Assembly: GCF_047872805.1 (NCBI RefSeq) | Contig: NZ_JBLQUK010000003.1 | Coordinates: forward strand, 124,001-188,000 | DNA length: 64,000 nucleotides | DNA from: Erythrobacter sp047872805 | GTDB taxonomy: Bacteria; Pseudomonadota; Alphaproteobacteria; Sphingomonadales; Sphingomonadaceae | Reading direction: 5' to 3' | Program-made: the position numbers and the translations under genes | Shown here: positions 34,903 to 42,123 of the stretch, piece after piece | How positions within the stretch are numbered: position 1 is the first letter of the stretch | How the letters are laid out: each line of letters opens with the position of its first letter | The notes under the pieces: generated by a model | What the model saw: the letters and a program-made list of their open reading frames with translations, nothing else | Told to the model about the DNA's origin: nothing | Databases searched by the model: none

Positions 34903-35838
34903 ATGCTTTTAGATGCGTCTGCCAATGGGCTCTACGCCATTGCCCCCACACCCTTTGACGATGACGGGCGGATAGATTTTCATTCACTTGACCGGCTGTG
35001 CGATTTTTACGAGGAATGCGGCGCGGATGGCATCACCATCCTTGGCGTCTTGGGAGAAGCTCCCAAGCTGGGCGGTGATGAAGCGCTCGAAATTGCCCGC
35101 CATGTGCTGGGCCGCAGCCCGCTACCGATCATCGTCGGTGTTTCTGCTCCGGGGTTTGCGGCGATGAGCAATCTTGGCCGCGCGGCCATGGATGCAGGGG
35201 CGGCCGGCGTCATGGTTGCGCCTGCTGGCGGGCTGAAGATTGATGAACAGATTGCCGGATACTTTGCCCAGGCGGCCGCTGCTCTTGGACATGATACACC
35301 GTTCGTGATTCAGGATTATCCGATGGTCACCGGCGTCACCTCAAGCGTGGCAACCATTGCCAAGATCGTGGCCGACAATCCTGGCTGTATCATGCTCAAG
35401 CACGAGGATTGGCCGGGCCTTGAAAAAATCTCCAAACTGCGTGAACTGGAACAAAAGGGCGAAATGCGACACATCTCGATCCTGTGCGGTAATGGCGGAC
35501 TGTTTCTTGATTTTGAAACCGAGCGCGGGGCTGATGGGGCCATGACCGGCTATGCCTTTCCCGACATGCTGGTGGAATTGGTGAAGCTGGCCGCCGCCGG
35601 GGACAGGACAGCAGCGCATGATCTGTTTGACAGTCATTTGCCTCTGCTCCGCTATGAGCATCAACAAGGAGTAGGTCTTGCGGTGCGCAAATATATCCTG
35701 AAGCGGCGCGGTATTCTTGCCTCCGATCATCAACGCGCCCCGCGTTCGGTGCTTAGTGCTGCGGCAAAAGCCGAAGTGGACTTCCTGCTCGAACGGCTCG
35801 CCGCCAAGGACAGCCGCGCGCAGATGGGAGCGGCGTGA
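34903..35838 (+). CDS. DapA/NanA-family lyase or aldolase, substrate unknown
   Basis: 311 residues, a class I aldolase (TIM barrel) of the dihydrodipicolinate-synthase superfamily. It starts with the standard LYAIAPTPFDDDGRID, has GVLGEAPKLGGDEAL, the Tyr in FVIQDYPMVTGV, and the Schiff-base Lys in IMLKHEDWPG. Genuine DapA has a GTTGE motif where this protein has GVLGE, so it is unlikely to make lysine precursors. Members act on pyruvate or 2-oxo acid adducts. It is in one operon with an SDR, an RraA-like protein and an aminotransferase, suggesting cleavage or condensation of a 2-oxo acid. 75 bases separate it from the deacylase. Confidence 0.85.
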   Translation: MLLDASANGLYAIAPTPFDDDGRIDFHSLDRLCDFYEECGADGITILGVLGEAPKLGGDEALEIARHVLGRSPLPIIVGVSAPGFAAMSNLGRAAMDAGAAGVMVAPAGGLKIDEQIAGYFAQAAAALGHDTPFVIQDYPMVTGVTSSVATIAKIVADNPGCIMLKHEDWPGLEKISKLRELEQKGEMRHISILCGNGGLFLDFETERGADGAMTGYAFPDMLVELVKLAAAGDRTAAHDLFDSHLPLLRYEHQQGVGLAVRKYILKRRGILASDHQRAPRSVLSAAAKAEVDFLLERLAAKDSRAQMGAA

Positions 35839-36623
35839 TGGATCTGGCAATTGCAGGCAAAACGGCACTGGTGACCGGGGCAAGCGGCGGATTGGGCCGC
35901 GCAATCGCGGTCGCGCTGGCGGCAGAAGGGGTAAATGTCGCGATTGCAGCGCGCAGGGCCGATGCGTTGGAGGAAACTGCCAAATTGATAGAAAATGCGG
36001 GCGGGCGCGCGCTCCCGCTGGTCTGGGATCTGAGTGATCTGGCTATTATCGACGACCGCATCAGCAAGATCGAAGACGAGTTTGGTCCGTGCGAAATCCT
36101 GGTCAACAATACCGGCGGTCCGCCGCCCCATGCGGCTGTCGGAGCGGCGGCAGAATTGTGGGCGAGCCAGTTCAATGCCATGGTCCTCAGCGTGATCGGC
36201 ATTACTGATCGGGTGTTGCCCGCCATGCGACGAGCGCAATGGGGCCGGGTCATCACCACCGCGTCATCGGGTGTAATCGCACCTTTGCCCAATCTGGCCT
36301 TGTCCAATGCCTTGCGGCTCAGCCTGGTTGGCTGGTCAAAGACCCTTGCTGCAGAAGTTGCAGGCGAGGGCGTGACCGTCAATGTCGTGGCTCCCGGACG
36401 GATCGATACCGACCGTGTTCGCGCACTCGATGCAGCGCGTGCCGGACGCGAATCGCGCACAGTCGAGGAAGTTTCCGCCGCCAGCCGGTTAACCATTCCG
36501 GCAGGGCGCTATGGTCGTCCTGAAGAGTTTAGCGCGATGGTGGCGTTTTTAGCCGGACGTCCGGCATCTTACATCACCGGGTCCATCCACAGGGTGGATG
36601 GCGGTTTGCTGGGATCAATCTGA
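35838..36623 (+). CDS. Atypical short-chain dehydrogenase/reductase lacking YxxxK
   Basis: 261 residues with an intact Rossmann cofactor motif (ALVTGASGGLGRAIAVALA) and the SDR segment LVNNTGGPPPHAAVG. The normal catalytic Tyr-x-x-x-Lys is absent: after VITTASSGVIAPLPN the sequence reads LALSNALRLSLVG, so Leu and Asn stand where Tyr and Lys belong, and the loop is shorter. This may be a divergent SDR subfamily with another mechanism rather than a decayed gene, because the frame and C-terminus (ASYITGSIHRVDGG) are well kept. ATG 35838 overlaps the stop of the lyase gene (GTG 35835 is possible). Confidence 0.85.
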   Translation: MDLAIAGKTALVTGASGGLGRAIAVALAAEGVNVAIAARRADALEETAKLIENAGGRALPLVWDLSDLAIIDDRISKIEDEFGPCEILVNNTGGPPPHAAVGAAAELWASQFNAMVLSVIGITDRVLPAMRRAQWGRVITTASSGVIAPLPNLALSNALRLSLVGWSKTLAAEVAGEGVTVNVVAPGRIDTDRVRALDAARAGRESRTVEEVSAASRLTIPAGRYGRPEEFSAMVAFLAGRPASYITGSIHRVDGGLLGSI

Positions 36624-37354
36624 TGACGGGTGAGGAAGCAGGCCAACAGGACATAGTCGCAGCGCTGCGCAAGGTTTCAACCGCCACGTTGACGACGGTG
36701 CTGGTTGCGCGGGGGCTGCGCAATGTGTGGATTCGCACCGCCAGCCGGATCACCGGAACGGAAAAGCACCGCATTGTCGGGCCAGCGTTTACCTTGCGCT
36801 TCATTCCGCAGCGCGAGGATCTCGCCACCCCCGCTGCATGGGCTTCGCCGGTTTCGACCCGCGCTGCAATCGAGGCGATGCCTGCCGGAGTGGTGGCTGT
36901 GGCATCGGCAGCCAATGGCGTCGCCGATGCAGGCATTTTTGGCGATATCCTGAGCCTGCGAATGGCTGTGCGCGGCGCGCAGGGGCTCGTCACTGACGGG
37001 GCCATTCGTGATTTTGCGGGGGTAAAGGACACCGGATTGCCCGTCTGGGCAGCCGGGGTCGCAGCGCCGCCTTCGGTATCAAGTTTCGTGTTTGCTGGCT
37101 GGCAGGAGCCGATCGGGTGTGGCGGAGTAGCGGTGTTTCCGGGCGACATGATCGTTGGCGATGATGATGGCGTTGTGGTTGTTCCCGCCGCTCTGGCCGC
37201 AGAAGTGGCTGCCGAAGCGCTTGAACAGGAAGCCTTTGAGGAATGGGTCGTCAAGGAGGTGGCCAAAGGATCAGCTTTGTCCGGCCTCTATCCACCGAAT
37301 GCCGATACGCGCACGCGCTATCAGGCAGAAACCAAATCGGGACAGGGCTCATGA
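36623..37354 (+). CDS. RraA-family protein, possible 4-hydroxy-2-oxo-acid aldolase
   Basis: 243 residues of the RraA / HMG-CHA aldolase fold: VSTATLTTVLVARGLRNVWI, ANGVADAGIFGDILSLRMAV, QGLVTDGAIRDFAGVKDTGL, and GGVAVFPGDMIVGDDDGVVVVP. The spacing Asp (GDIL) - 20 residues - Arg-Asp (IRD) is like that of metal-dependent aldolases that split 4-hydroxy-4-methyl-2-oxoglutarate or 4-carboxy-4-hydroxy-2-oxoadipate, but the usual acidic residue shortly after RD is not evident. A plain RNase E inhibitor role is unlikely in a catabolic operon. ATG 36623 overlaps the SDR stop (TGATG). Confidence 0.8.
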   Translation: MTGEEAGQQDIVAALRKVSTATLTTVLVARGLRNVWIRTASRITGTEKHRIVGPAFTLRFIPQREDLATPAAWASPVSTRAAIEAMPAGVVAVASAANGVADAGIFGDILSLRMAVRGAQGLVTDGAIRDFAGVKDTGLPVWAAGVAAPPSVSSFVFAGWQEPIGCGGVAVFPGDMIVGDDDGVVVVPAALAAEVAAEALEQEAFEEWVVKEVAKGSALSGLYPPNADTRTRYQAETKSGQGS

Positions 37355-38559
37355 TCGAAGTGCCAGTTTCAGCCGCGTTGCGCCGCGTTGCGCCTTCTGC
37401 GACCATCGCCGTTTCTGCGCAGGCGCGGGCGCTGGCCCGTGAAGGACGTGACATCATCAATCTGGGTGTGGGGGAGCCAGATGCTGACACGCCGGCACAT
37501 ATCCGCAGCGCTGCCATTGCTGCAATCGAGGCAGGGCACACGCGCTACACCGATGTCGATGGCCTGCCGCAGCTCAAGGAAGCAGTGTGCAAGAAGTTTT
37601 CACGTGACAATGGCCTTGCCTACGCGCCGAGTGAGATCAACGTGTCTCCGGGTGCGAAGACGGTTATCTATAACGCGCTGGTGGCAACAATCTCGGCTGG
37701 CGATGAAGTGATCATTCCGGCACCATATTGGGTGTCGTATCCCGATATGGTGTGCCTCGCCGGGGGCAGTCCCGTGATCGTCCCGACCAGCACGGCTACG
37801 GGATTGAAACTGGATGCGGCAGGGTTGGAATCGGCGATTACCGAACGGACGCGCTGGCTAATCCTTAATTCGCCGGGCAATCCCACGGGTGCATGTTACA
37901 GCGAAGAAGAATTGCGAGCGCTGGCAGACGTGTTGCTTCGGCATCCCCACGTCTGGATCCTGTCGGACGATATCTACGAACATCTGTTGTTTGACGGCCT
38001 GCGTTTTTTCACCATTGCGCAGGTCGAACCGCGCCTGCGTGATCGCACGCTCACGGTTAATGGTGTGTCCAAGGGGTATGCCATGACCGGCTGGCGCATC
38101 GGCTTTGGTGGCGGCCCCGAAGGTCTGATCCGGCAAATGGCCAAGGTGATGGGGCAGTCCACCACCAATGCCTGCACAATCGCGCAATGGGCAGCTATCG
38201 CCGCACTGGACGGGCCGCAGGATTTTCTGGCCGAACAAACTGTTATCTTTCAGCGCCGCCGGGATCTTGTGTTTGCCGCTCTGGCCGAGGCCCCGGGCAT
38301 TTCGTGTGACCTTCCGCAGGGAGCTTTCTATCTTTTCCCTTCTTGCAGCGGCGTCTTGGGTAAGCGCAGGGCTGATGGGCAATTGATCCAATCCGACGAA
38401 GATTTTGTCGTGCAGCTGCTGAAGCACGAAGGAGTGGCAGCGGTTCACGGAGCGGCCTTTGGATTGTCGCCGCATTTCCGCATTTCCTACGCCCTTGATG
38501 ATGCAACTCTGGAAGAAGCTTGTGCACGCATCATCGGGTTCTGCAGTCGCTTGCAATAG
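37351..38559 (+). CDS. Class I aminotransferase, aspartate-aminotransferase type
   Basis: 402 residues, PLP fold type I, subfamily I-gamma (prokaryotic aspartate aminotransferase-like). It has IINLGVGEPDADTP, the cofactor-binding ILNSPGNPTGACYSEEEL, the Asp/Tyr in WILSDDIYEHLLFDG, the PLP Lys in NGVSKGYAMTGWRIGF, and the substrate Arg in HFRISYALDD. It probably interconverts Glu (or a relative) and 2-oxoglutarate with another oxo acid. It is the last gene of the operon that begins at dgcN; its ATG overlaps the stop of the RraA-like gene. Whether it acts on plain L-Glu or a 4-substituted glutamate cannot be told. Confidence 0.92.
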   Translation: MIEVPVSAALRRVAPSATIAVSAQARALAREGRDIINLGVGEPDADTPAHIRSAAIAAIEAGHTRYTDVDGLPQLKEAVCKKFSRDNGLAYAPSEINVSPGAKTVIYNALVATISAGDEVIIPAPYWVSYPDMVCLAGGSPVIVPTSTATGLKLDAAGLESAITERTRWLILNSPGNPTGACYSEEELRALADVLLRHPHVWILSDDIYEHLLFDGLRFFTIAQVEPRLRDRTLTVNGVSKGYAMTGWRIGFGGGPEGLIRQMAKVMGQSTTNACTIAQWAAIAALDGPQDFLAEQTVIFQRRRDLVFAALAEAPGISCDLPQGAFYLFPSCSGVLGKRRADGQLIQSDEDFVVQLLKHEGVAAVHGAAFGLSPHFRISYALDDATLEEACARIIGFCSRLQ

Positions 38560-38699
38560 AACTCCCGCCGGTGCTTTTTTCGATATCGTCATCTGGCTTG
38601 ATCAGAGGGCCTGCCGAGCATCGCAAGATACAAACCGGTGGACTTGCGTGAACGGCGGAATCTGCCCCATTTAGCGCGGACTTCTCCCGCCGCGCGCTC

Positions 38700-38792
38700 C
38701 CAATTGTCCGCAAGGACGAGGCCAAGTTACACTTCTTGCCGCCCTACGCGCTGGTCCTTAGCCTGATCGAAATACTGCGGTCAGGGCTCTGA
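38700..38792 (+). pseudogene. Probable IS630 transposase C-terminal remnant
   Basis: The frame from 38700 reads RKDEAKLHFLPPYALVLSLI and ends at TGA 38790-38792. AKLHFLPPY followed by LIE fits a degraded copy of the IS630 signature AKLFFLPxYSPDLNPIE. No upstream part is readable; 38560-38700 holds nothing else I can name. It marks the joint between the D-amino-acid cargo and the nsrR module. Confidence 0.45.
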
Positions 38793-39233
38793 ACCTTGAC
38801 TGGACATTCCGCGCAATCTTGCCTCGAAGCGATTTCGATCGGGCACCAGATCCTGCAGGCTATATCCATCCAGACGTTTCAGGAAATCGCCGACCGCGAG
38901 GCTGAGTGCACCCTGCAGGCCGCACGCCCCAGCGATTGGGCAACTGTTGGTCTCGGGGGTAAAGCATTCGACGAAACCGGACAGCGATTCCATCGAGCGC
39001 ACGACTTGCCCCACACTGATCTCGTTTTTCGGCATTGCGAGCGCCAGTCCGCCGCCGCGACCACGCTTGGCTTCGATATAGCCGCAATCCGCGAGGTTCC
39101 TTGCGACCTTCATCAAATGGTTTCGGGAAATGCCGAAGGCGTCCGCGATACGGTCGACTGAAGCAAGCTCATCGGTCGTCGCCAGGTACATCAGCACGCG
39201 CAGCGCGTAGTCGGTGTGCAGGCTCAGTCTCAT
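38781..39233 (-). CDS. nsrR: Rrf2-family iron-sulfur regulator, NsrR type
   Basis: 150 residues. The winged HTH (MRLSLHTDYALRVLMYLATT, FGISRNHLMKVARNLADCGY) is followed by the Rrf2 wing RGRGGGLALA and three Cys at residues 90, 98 and 104 (ECFTPETNSCPIAGACG), the C-x7-C-x5-C spacing of NO-sensing NsrR that holds an Fe-S cluster. It is expected to repress NO-response genes until NO damages the cluster. It is divergent from the truncated haemoglobin gene across 83 bases that contain three AGTGGTATATT-like repeats. Confidence 0.9.
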   Translation of the reverse strand: MRLSLHTDYALRVLMYLATTDELASVDRIADAFGISRNHLMKVARNLADCGYIEAKRGRGGGLALAMPKNEISVGQVVRSMESLSGFVECFTPETNSCPIAGACGLQGALSLAVGDFLKRLDGYSLQDLVPDRNRFEARLRGMSSQGSEP

Positions 39234-39235
39234 AA

Positions 39236-39287
39236 AAGTGGTATATTGGATGCTGCTTAAACCGCAACTGTATATTAGTGGTATATT
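39236..39287. promoter_or_regulatory. Candidate NsrR operators in nsrR/haemoglobin divergent region
   Basis: Three GTATATT units: 39241-39247 (AGTGGTATATT), 39270-39276 (ACTGTATATT) and 39281-39287 (AGTGGTATATT). The last two are 11 bases apart, about one helical turn, and TATATTAAT could double as the -10 of the haemoglobin promoter. Confidence 0.55.
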
Positions 39288-39316
39288 AATTACCCTTTTT
39301 AGTCGGGACCTGCAGA

Positions 39317-39778
39317 ATGTCAGTCAATCACGCAAAGTCCGTGCGCGCAGAGCGGCTCCGCTCGGCGGAAGCGATGGGGATCGATAGCGACTTCATCGAT
39401 GGGTTGGTCGAGCGCTTCTATGGCAAGGTTCGCGATGACGAACTTCTCGGGCCAATCTTTGCTGCGCGGATTGCGAACTGGCCGGATCATCTTGCACGGA
39501 TGAAGGCCTTCTGGCGTTCGGTTTTGCATCAAAGCGGTGAATTTTCCGGCAACCCGATGCTCAAACACATCGCGATCCCCGGCATCGAGAGCGCGGAGTT
39601 CGAGCACTGGCTTGCGCTGTTCAATCAGACCCTGCTCGAGATCGAACGCGACGAATCCGCCAGCAACCTCATTGGCAGCCGGGCGCGAATGATCGCCGAC
39701 AGTCTGCTGACCGGCATTCGCATTCACCGCGATGGGCGGCGCGACATCAAAGCCATGAAGGGATTGACCGATACTTGA
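39317..39778 (+). CDS. Group III truncated haemoglobin
   Basis: 153 residues with the trHb III pattern: FIDGLVERFYGKVRDDELLG, PIFAARIANWPDHLARMKAF, WRSVLHQSGEFSGNPMLKH, and FEHWLALFNQTL carrying the proximal His and the Trp typical of the group. Group III globins bind O2 and NO and often lie near nitrosative-stress regulators; being divergent from nsrR supports NO handling here. The start ATG 39317 directly follows the operator repeats. A perfect 7-bp GC hairpin lies after the stop. Confidence 0.92.
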   Translation: MSVNHAKSVRAERLRSAEAMGIDSDFIDGLVERFYGKVRDDELLGPIFAARIANWPDHLARMKAFWRSVLHQSGEFSGNPMLKHIAIPGIESAEFEHWLALFNQTLLEIERDESASNLIGSRARMIADSLLTGIRIHRDGRRDIKAMKGLTDT

Positions 39779-39791
39779 CGAAAACAGCGTT

Positions 39792-39820
39792 GCCGCGCTC
39801 TCAGAGGGCCCGGGCGCGGC
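39792..39820 (+). terminator. GC hairpin after truncated haemoglobin
   Basis: GCCGCGC (39792-39798) pairs with GCGCGGC (39814-39820). No T-run follows, so it is only a possible terminator. Confidence 0.4.
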
Positions 39821-39890
39821 TTAGCAACCACTGGACTGCTCGAACACTTCCTCCGAGCCCTCCGGCCCGGCCCAGCCGGAACATTCCGAC

Positions 39891-40223
39891 ATGGAGTTTC
39901 CGGCCTCGATTTGGGCTGTGATGTTTGCCGGATATGGGGTCTTCTTCGTGTGTATGATCCTTGCAACTGGCAATGACCTGCATGCACTCTTCGCGATCAT
40001 CGTCAGCATTGGATACACCGTCATGTATTTTGCAGCCGCCAGCATTCTGGTGGGCCTCAGGCCGGCCAGGCGTAGGTCGGATTTCGCACGCGGCGTGGCA
40101 CCACTTCAGACCTACACCGGGCCAATGTCGATGAAGGCCGTGTTTGGACAGGTGCTTGTTATCCCGATATGTCTGGCGCTGTTAGGCTTTGCGGTCGTGA
40201 TCATCCGCGCCACGGTCATGTGA
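39891..40223 (+). CDS. Small integral membrane protein, function unknown
   Basis: 110 residues with three hydrophobic helices (IWAVMFAGYGVFFVCMILAT, LFAIIVSIGYTVMYFAAASI, VFGQVLVIPICLALLGFAVV) and a basic loop RPARRRSDF in the middle. No family is recognised. The stop overlaps the next start (TGATG), so it forms a two-gene unit with the DUF1971-like protein downstream of the truncated haemoglobin, and may belong to the same NO response. Confidence 0.7.
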   Translation: MEFPASIWAVMFAGYGVFFVCMILATGNDLHALFAIIVSIGYTVMYFAAASILVGLRPARRRSDFARGVAPLQTYTGPMSMKAVFGQVLVIPICLALLGFAVVIIRATVM

Positions 40224-40516
40224 TGAATGCGGACCCTCGCTTCAGCCTGACGCCCGGCGCCAGCTGCTATCGCCGTCTCGGCCCTTACGATGAGGGATCG
40301 ATACCGCGCGGCCTGCTGGCAGAGCACCGCCTCAAAGCGGCGGTTTGGGCTACGCTTACTGTCGAGGCAGGTACGATCATGTTTGTTTGGGACGACAAGG
40401 AGTGCGATCGCTGCAAACTTGTCGCGGGCGACGAGTTTGTCGTTCCGTCGCGTGAGCAGCATCGTCTGGAACTCGTAGGCCCTGTGCGGTTGTCGATAGC
40501 CTTCCACCGCGTTTGA
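40223..40516 (+). CDS. DUF1971-like cupin domain protein
   Basis: 97 residues resembling the small beta-barrel domain found alone or fused to the N-terminus of tellurite-resistance TehB: CYRRLGPYDEGSIPRGLLAE, HRLKAAVWATLTVEAGTI, then FVVPSREQHRLELVGPVRLS and the closing AFHRV. The His in PSREQHRLE is placed as in cupin metal sites. Stand-alone versions occur next to NsrR-controlled haemoglobins. The biochemical role is unknown. Confidence 0.75.
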   Translation: MNADPRFSLTPGASCYRRLGPYDEGSIPRGLLAEHRLKAAVWATLTVEAGTIMFVWDDKECDRCKLVAGDEFVVPSREQHRLELVGPVRLSIAFHRV

Positions 40517-40522
40517 GCGAAA

Positions 40523-41254
40523 CTATACTGCCACTGTCCGGAAGGTCAGAACCAACACATCGCGGTGACCTGTCGATTTCGCGTCTTGCGCCGTGATTGG
40601 CGTGACGCCATGCAAGACGCGGATGTCATTGATGAATACTGCATCGAGCGGCTCGACCAGAGTGAACTCAGCCGGATCAGCCAGGCCATCGACGCAGATT
40701 TGCGTAGTTCCGGCCTCGACGTTCTTGCGCTCGATAAGGAAAATTCCGACCCAATCAACCCCGTCACGGTGCATGCCCTCCGGTGTCGGATTTCCGGCGG
40801 ACAAGCCAGCCTCTATGCGGAACTGATGCACCTCGATTTTGAGAGCCGTAGTACCCATTTCGAAGACAGCAAGGCAGAGGTTGAGCAGGTCGGCAAAGAC
40901 TGGATTTTCAAGCGTGGCCTGCTCCACCTGAGCAAACCAGCGCGCTATCCCGCCGTTGAGCCGATTGTGGTCTCGGCTTTGAAAATGCGCCTGCGGGGCA
41001 AGCGGAACCAGACGGCCTTCGGAAAAACGCAGGACCGCGTGACGCCGACGGCGGTAGCGTCCACCGTCAGCCATATAGGTGTCCGATTCCAGCCGATCCC
41101 AACTCTCTGCAAATCTGGACCAGGCTTCTTGATCGAACGGTCCGAGCAGTTGGCGCGTCGCCTTCTGCGCGGCGGAAGCCCAGCCGGACGATCGGACACG
41201 GGCAACCATGTCACGCAAATTGTCAGTCAAAGTGGTCGAACCTGGCGATGACAA
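40523..41254 (-). CDS. 2-oxoglutarate/Fe(II) dioxygenase family protein (PF10014-like)
   Basis: 243 residues. The metal site reads GMHRDGVDWVGIFLIERKN (HxD), with the distal His in VFINDIRVLHGVTPI and an Arg (HRDVLVLTFR) to hold 2-oxoglutarate, all in the order expected of the BsmA / amino-acid-hydroxylase group. Known relatives hydroxylate free amino acids such as isoleucine. It faces the DUF1971 gene tail to tail (6 bases apart) and lies 12 bases after the redoxin gene on the same strand. The amino-acid substrate is unknown; a link to the amino-acid catabolism cargo is speculative. Confidence 0.8.
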   Translation of the reverse strand: MSSPGSTTLTDNLRDMVARVRSSGWASAAQKATRQLLGPFDQEAWSRFAESWDRLESDTYMADGGRYRRRRHAVLRFSEGRLVPLAPQAHFQSRDHNRLNGGIARWFAQVEQATLENPVFADLLNLCLAVFEMGTTALKIEVHQFRIEAGLSAGNPTPEGMHRDGVDWVGIFLIERKNVEAGTTQICVDGLADPAEFTLVEPLDAVFINDIRVLHGVTPITAQDAKSTGHRDVLVLTFRTVAV

Positions 41255-41266
41255 AGTATCCAGGCG

Positions 41267-41797
41267 TTAATCGCATCCCTTACCGGGCACGCAGACTGCC
41301 GCGCCGGATCCTGCCGCAGTGGTAACGCCGATATCCGGCTGCGCAATCAACTGCGCAATGCGGGCACCCAGGGCCAGTTCGGGTTCGTGACCAAACCCGC
41401 GAAAGCGGATTATGCCAGCGCGATCGATCAGTACCAGCGACGGGGTGCCGCGCAATTCATAACGCGTCATGGTGATGGGCGCGCCGGCCGGGTTGTCATG
41501 CGCATCGACCCCGACCGGAAAGCCAATCCTGTACTCTAGCAGAAAGGCTTCGAGCGACGTCGGGGTCATCGCTGCATGATGCTCGAACACGGTGTGCAGG
41601 CCGATAACCGCGACATCGCTACCATTGAACGTCTGCTCGATCCGCTGGAGCTGCGGCAGGCCGTTGGCAACGCAGCCCGGGCACAGCATCTGAAACGTAC
41701 CGAGGACGATGACGCGTCCGCGCAAATCCTCCAGGGTCAGCGGCTCGCCGTTGAACCAGCGGTTAGTCGCCCAAGGCTGGGCCGGTTCGACATTCAT
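41267..41797 (-). CDS. Thioredoxin-fold redoxin (TlpA/AhpC-like)
   Basis: 176 residues, cytoplasmic (no signal peptide). The thioredoxin-fold active site is QMLCPGCVANGLPQLQRIEQ, with a CPGC motif, then VAVIGLHTVFEH and a cis-Pro in YELRGTPSLVLIDRAG. The C-terminus ends in a second Cys pair (VCVPGKGCD), which is unusual and may serve as a resolving pair. ATG 41797 is chosen because AGGG stands before it; GTG 41806 is in frame but overlaps the stop of the haem-protein gene. It probably forms a redox unit with the haem protein upstream. Confidence 0.82.
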   Translation of the reverse strand: MNVEPAQPWATNRWFNGEPLTLEDLRGRVIVLGTFQMLCPGCVANGLPQLQRIEQTFNGSDVAVIGLHTVFEHHAAMTPTSLEAFLLEYRIGFPVGVDAHDNPAGAPITMTRYELRGTPSLVLIDRAGIIRFRGFGHEPELALGARIAQLIAQPDIGVTTAAGSGAAVCVPGKGCD

Positions 41798-41802
41798 GAT
41801 CT

Positions 41803-42036
41803 TCACCCTTTCCAGTAGTCATTGGCTGCGGCAATCGTGGCAAAATGCGTTGCAACGACGTGGGAAACAGCGACGAGCGCCATTGCGTCCTGCTCATACG
41901 CGCTGCGTAAGCTGGCGCGGATTTCCGCATTGGGCTGCGTCAGCTTTACCGCAAGGCACGACAATTTGATGGCGAGGGCAAAGCCTTCGTCCGGGTTAGC
42001 CGTCAGGAGTGACGCGATGTCAGCCGGTGTTCGCAT
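41803..42036 (-). CDS. Hexameric tyrosine-coordinated haem protein (HTHP)
   Basis: 77 residues matching the small HTHP family known from Silicibacter pomeroyi: NPDEGFALAIKLSCLAVKLT, then LRSAYEQDAMALVAVSHVVA and the closing ATIAAANDYWKG. The ligand Tyr is residue 47 in RSAYEQDA. The family forms six-subunit rings, each with a haem, and has weak peroxidase/catalase activity. GGAGG lies upstream of the ATG. Two strong hairpins precede the gene between it and the secreted His-rich protein, suggesting mRNA processing or differential expression. Confidence 0.85.
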   Translation of the reverse strand: MRTPADIASLLTANPDEGFALAIKLSCLAVKLTQPNAEIRASLRSAYEQDAMALVAVSHVVATHFATIAAANDYWKG

Positions 42037-42059
42037 CGTTGGGCCTCCGCAGTCTGGTT

Positions 42060-42106
42060 CGGGTCCGGCCTAAGCCGGACCCGCCGACAGAGCCTGCCTG
42101 GCTCTG
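42060..42106 (-). promoter_or_regulatory. Tandem intercistronic hairpins upstream of HTHP gene
   Basis: A perfect 10-bp stem, CGGGTCCGGC (42060-42069) / GCCGGACCCG (42074-42083) with a 4-base loop, sits beside a 7-bp stem CAGAGCC / GGCTCTG (about 42088-42106). They lie between two same-strand genes and lack T-runs, so they could be a partial terminator, an mRNA stabiliser or a processing site. Confidence 0.6.
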
Positions 42107-42123
42107 GTTTCCATCAGGGACTT

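Noticed and set aside
34903..35838. Calling the lyase DapA (lysine biosynthesis)
   Set aside because: The GTTGE motif is replaced by GVLGE and the gene lies in a catabolic operon.
36623..37354. Calling the RraA-like protein an RNase E inhibitor or menaquinone methyltransferase
   Set aside because: These are old names for the fold; the catabolic context and D-x20-R-D spacing favour an aldolase-type role.
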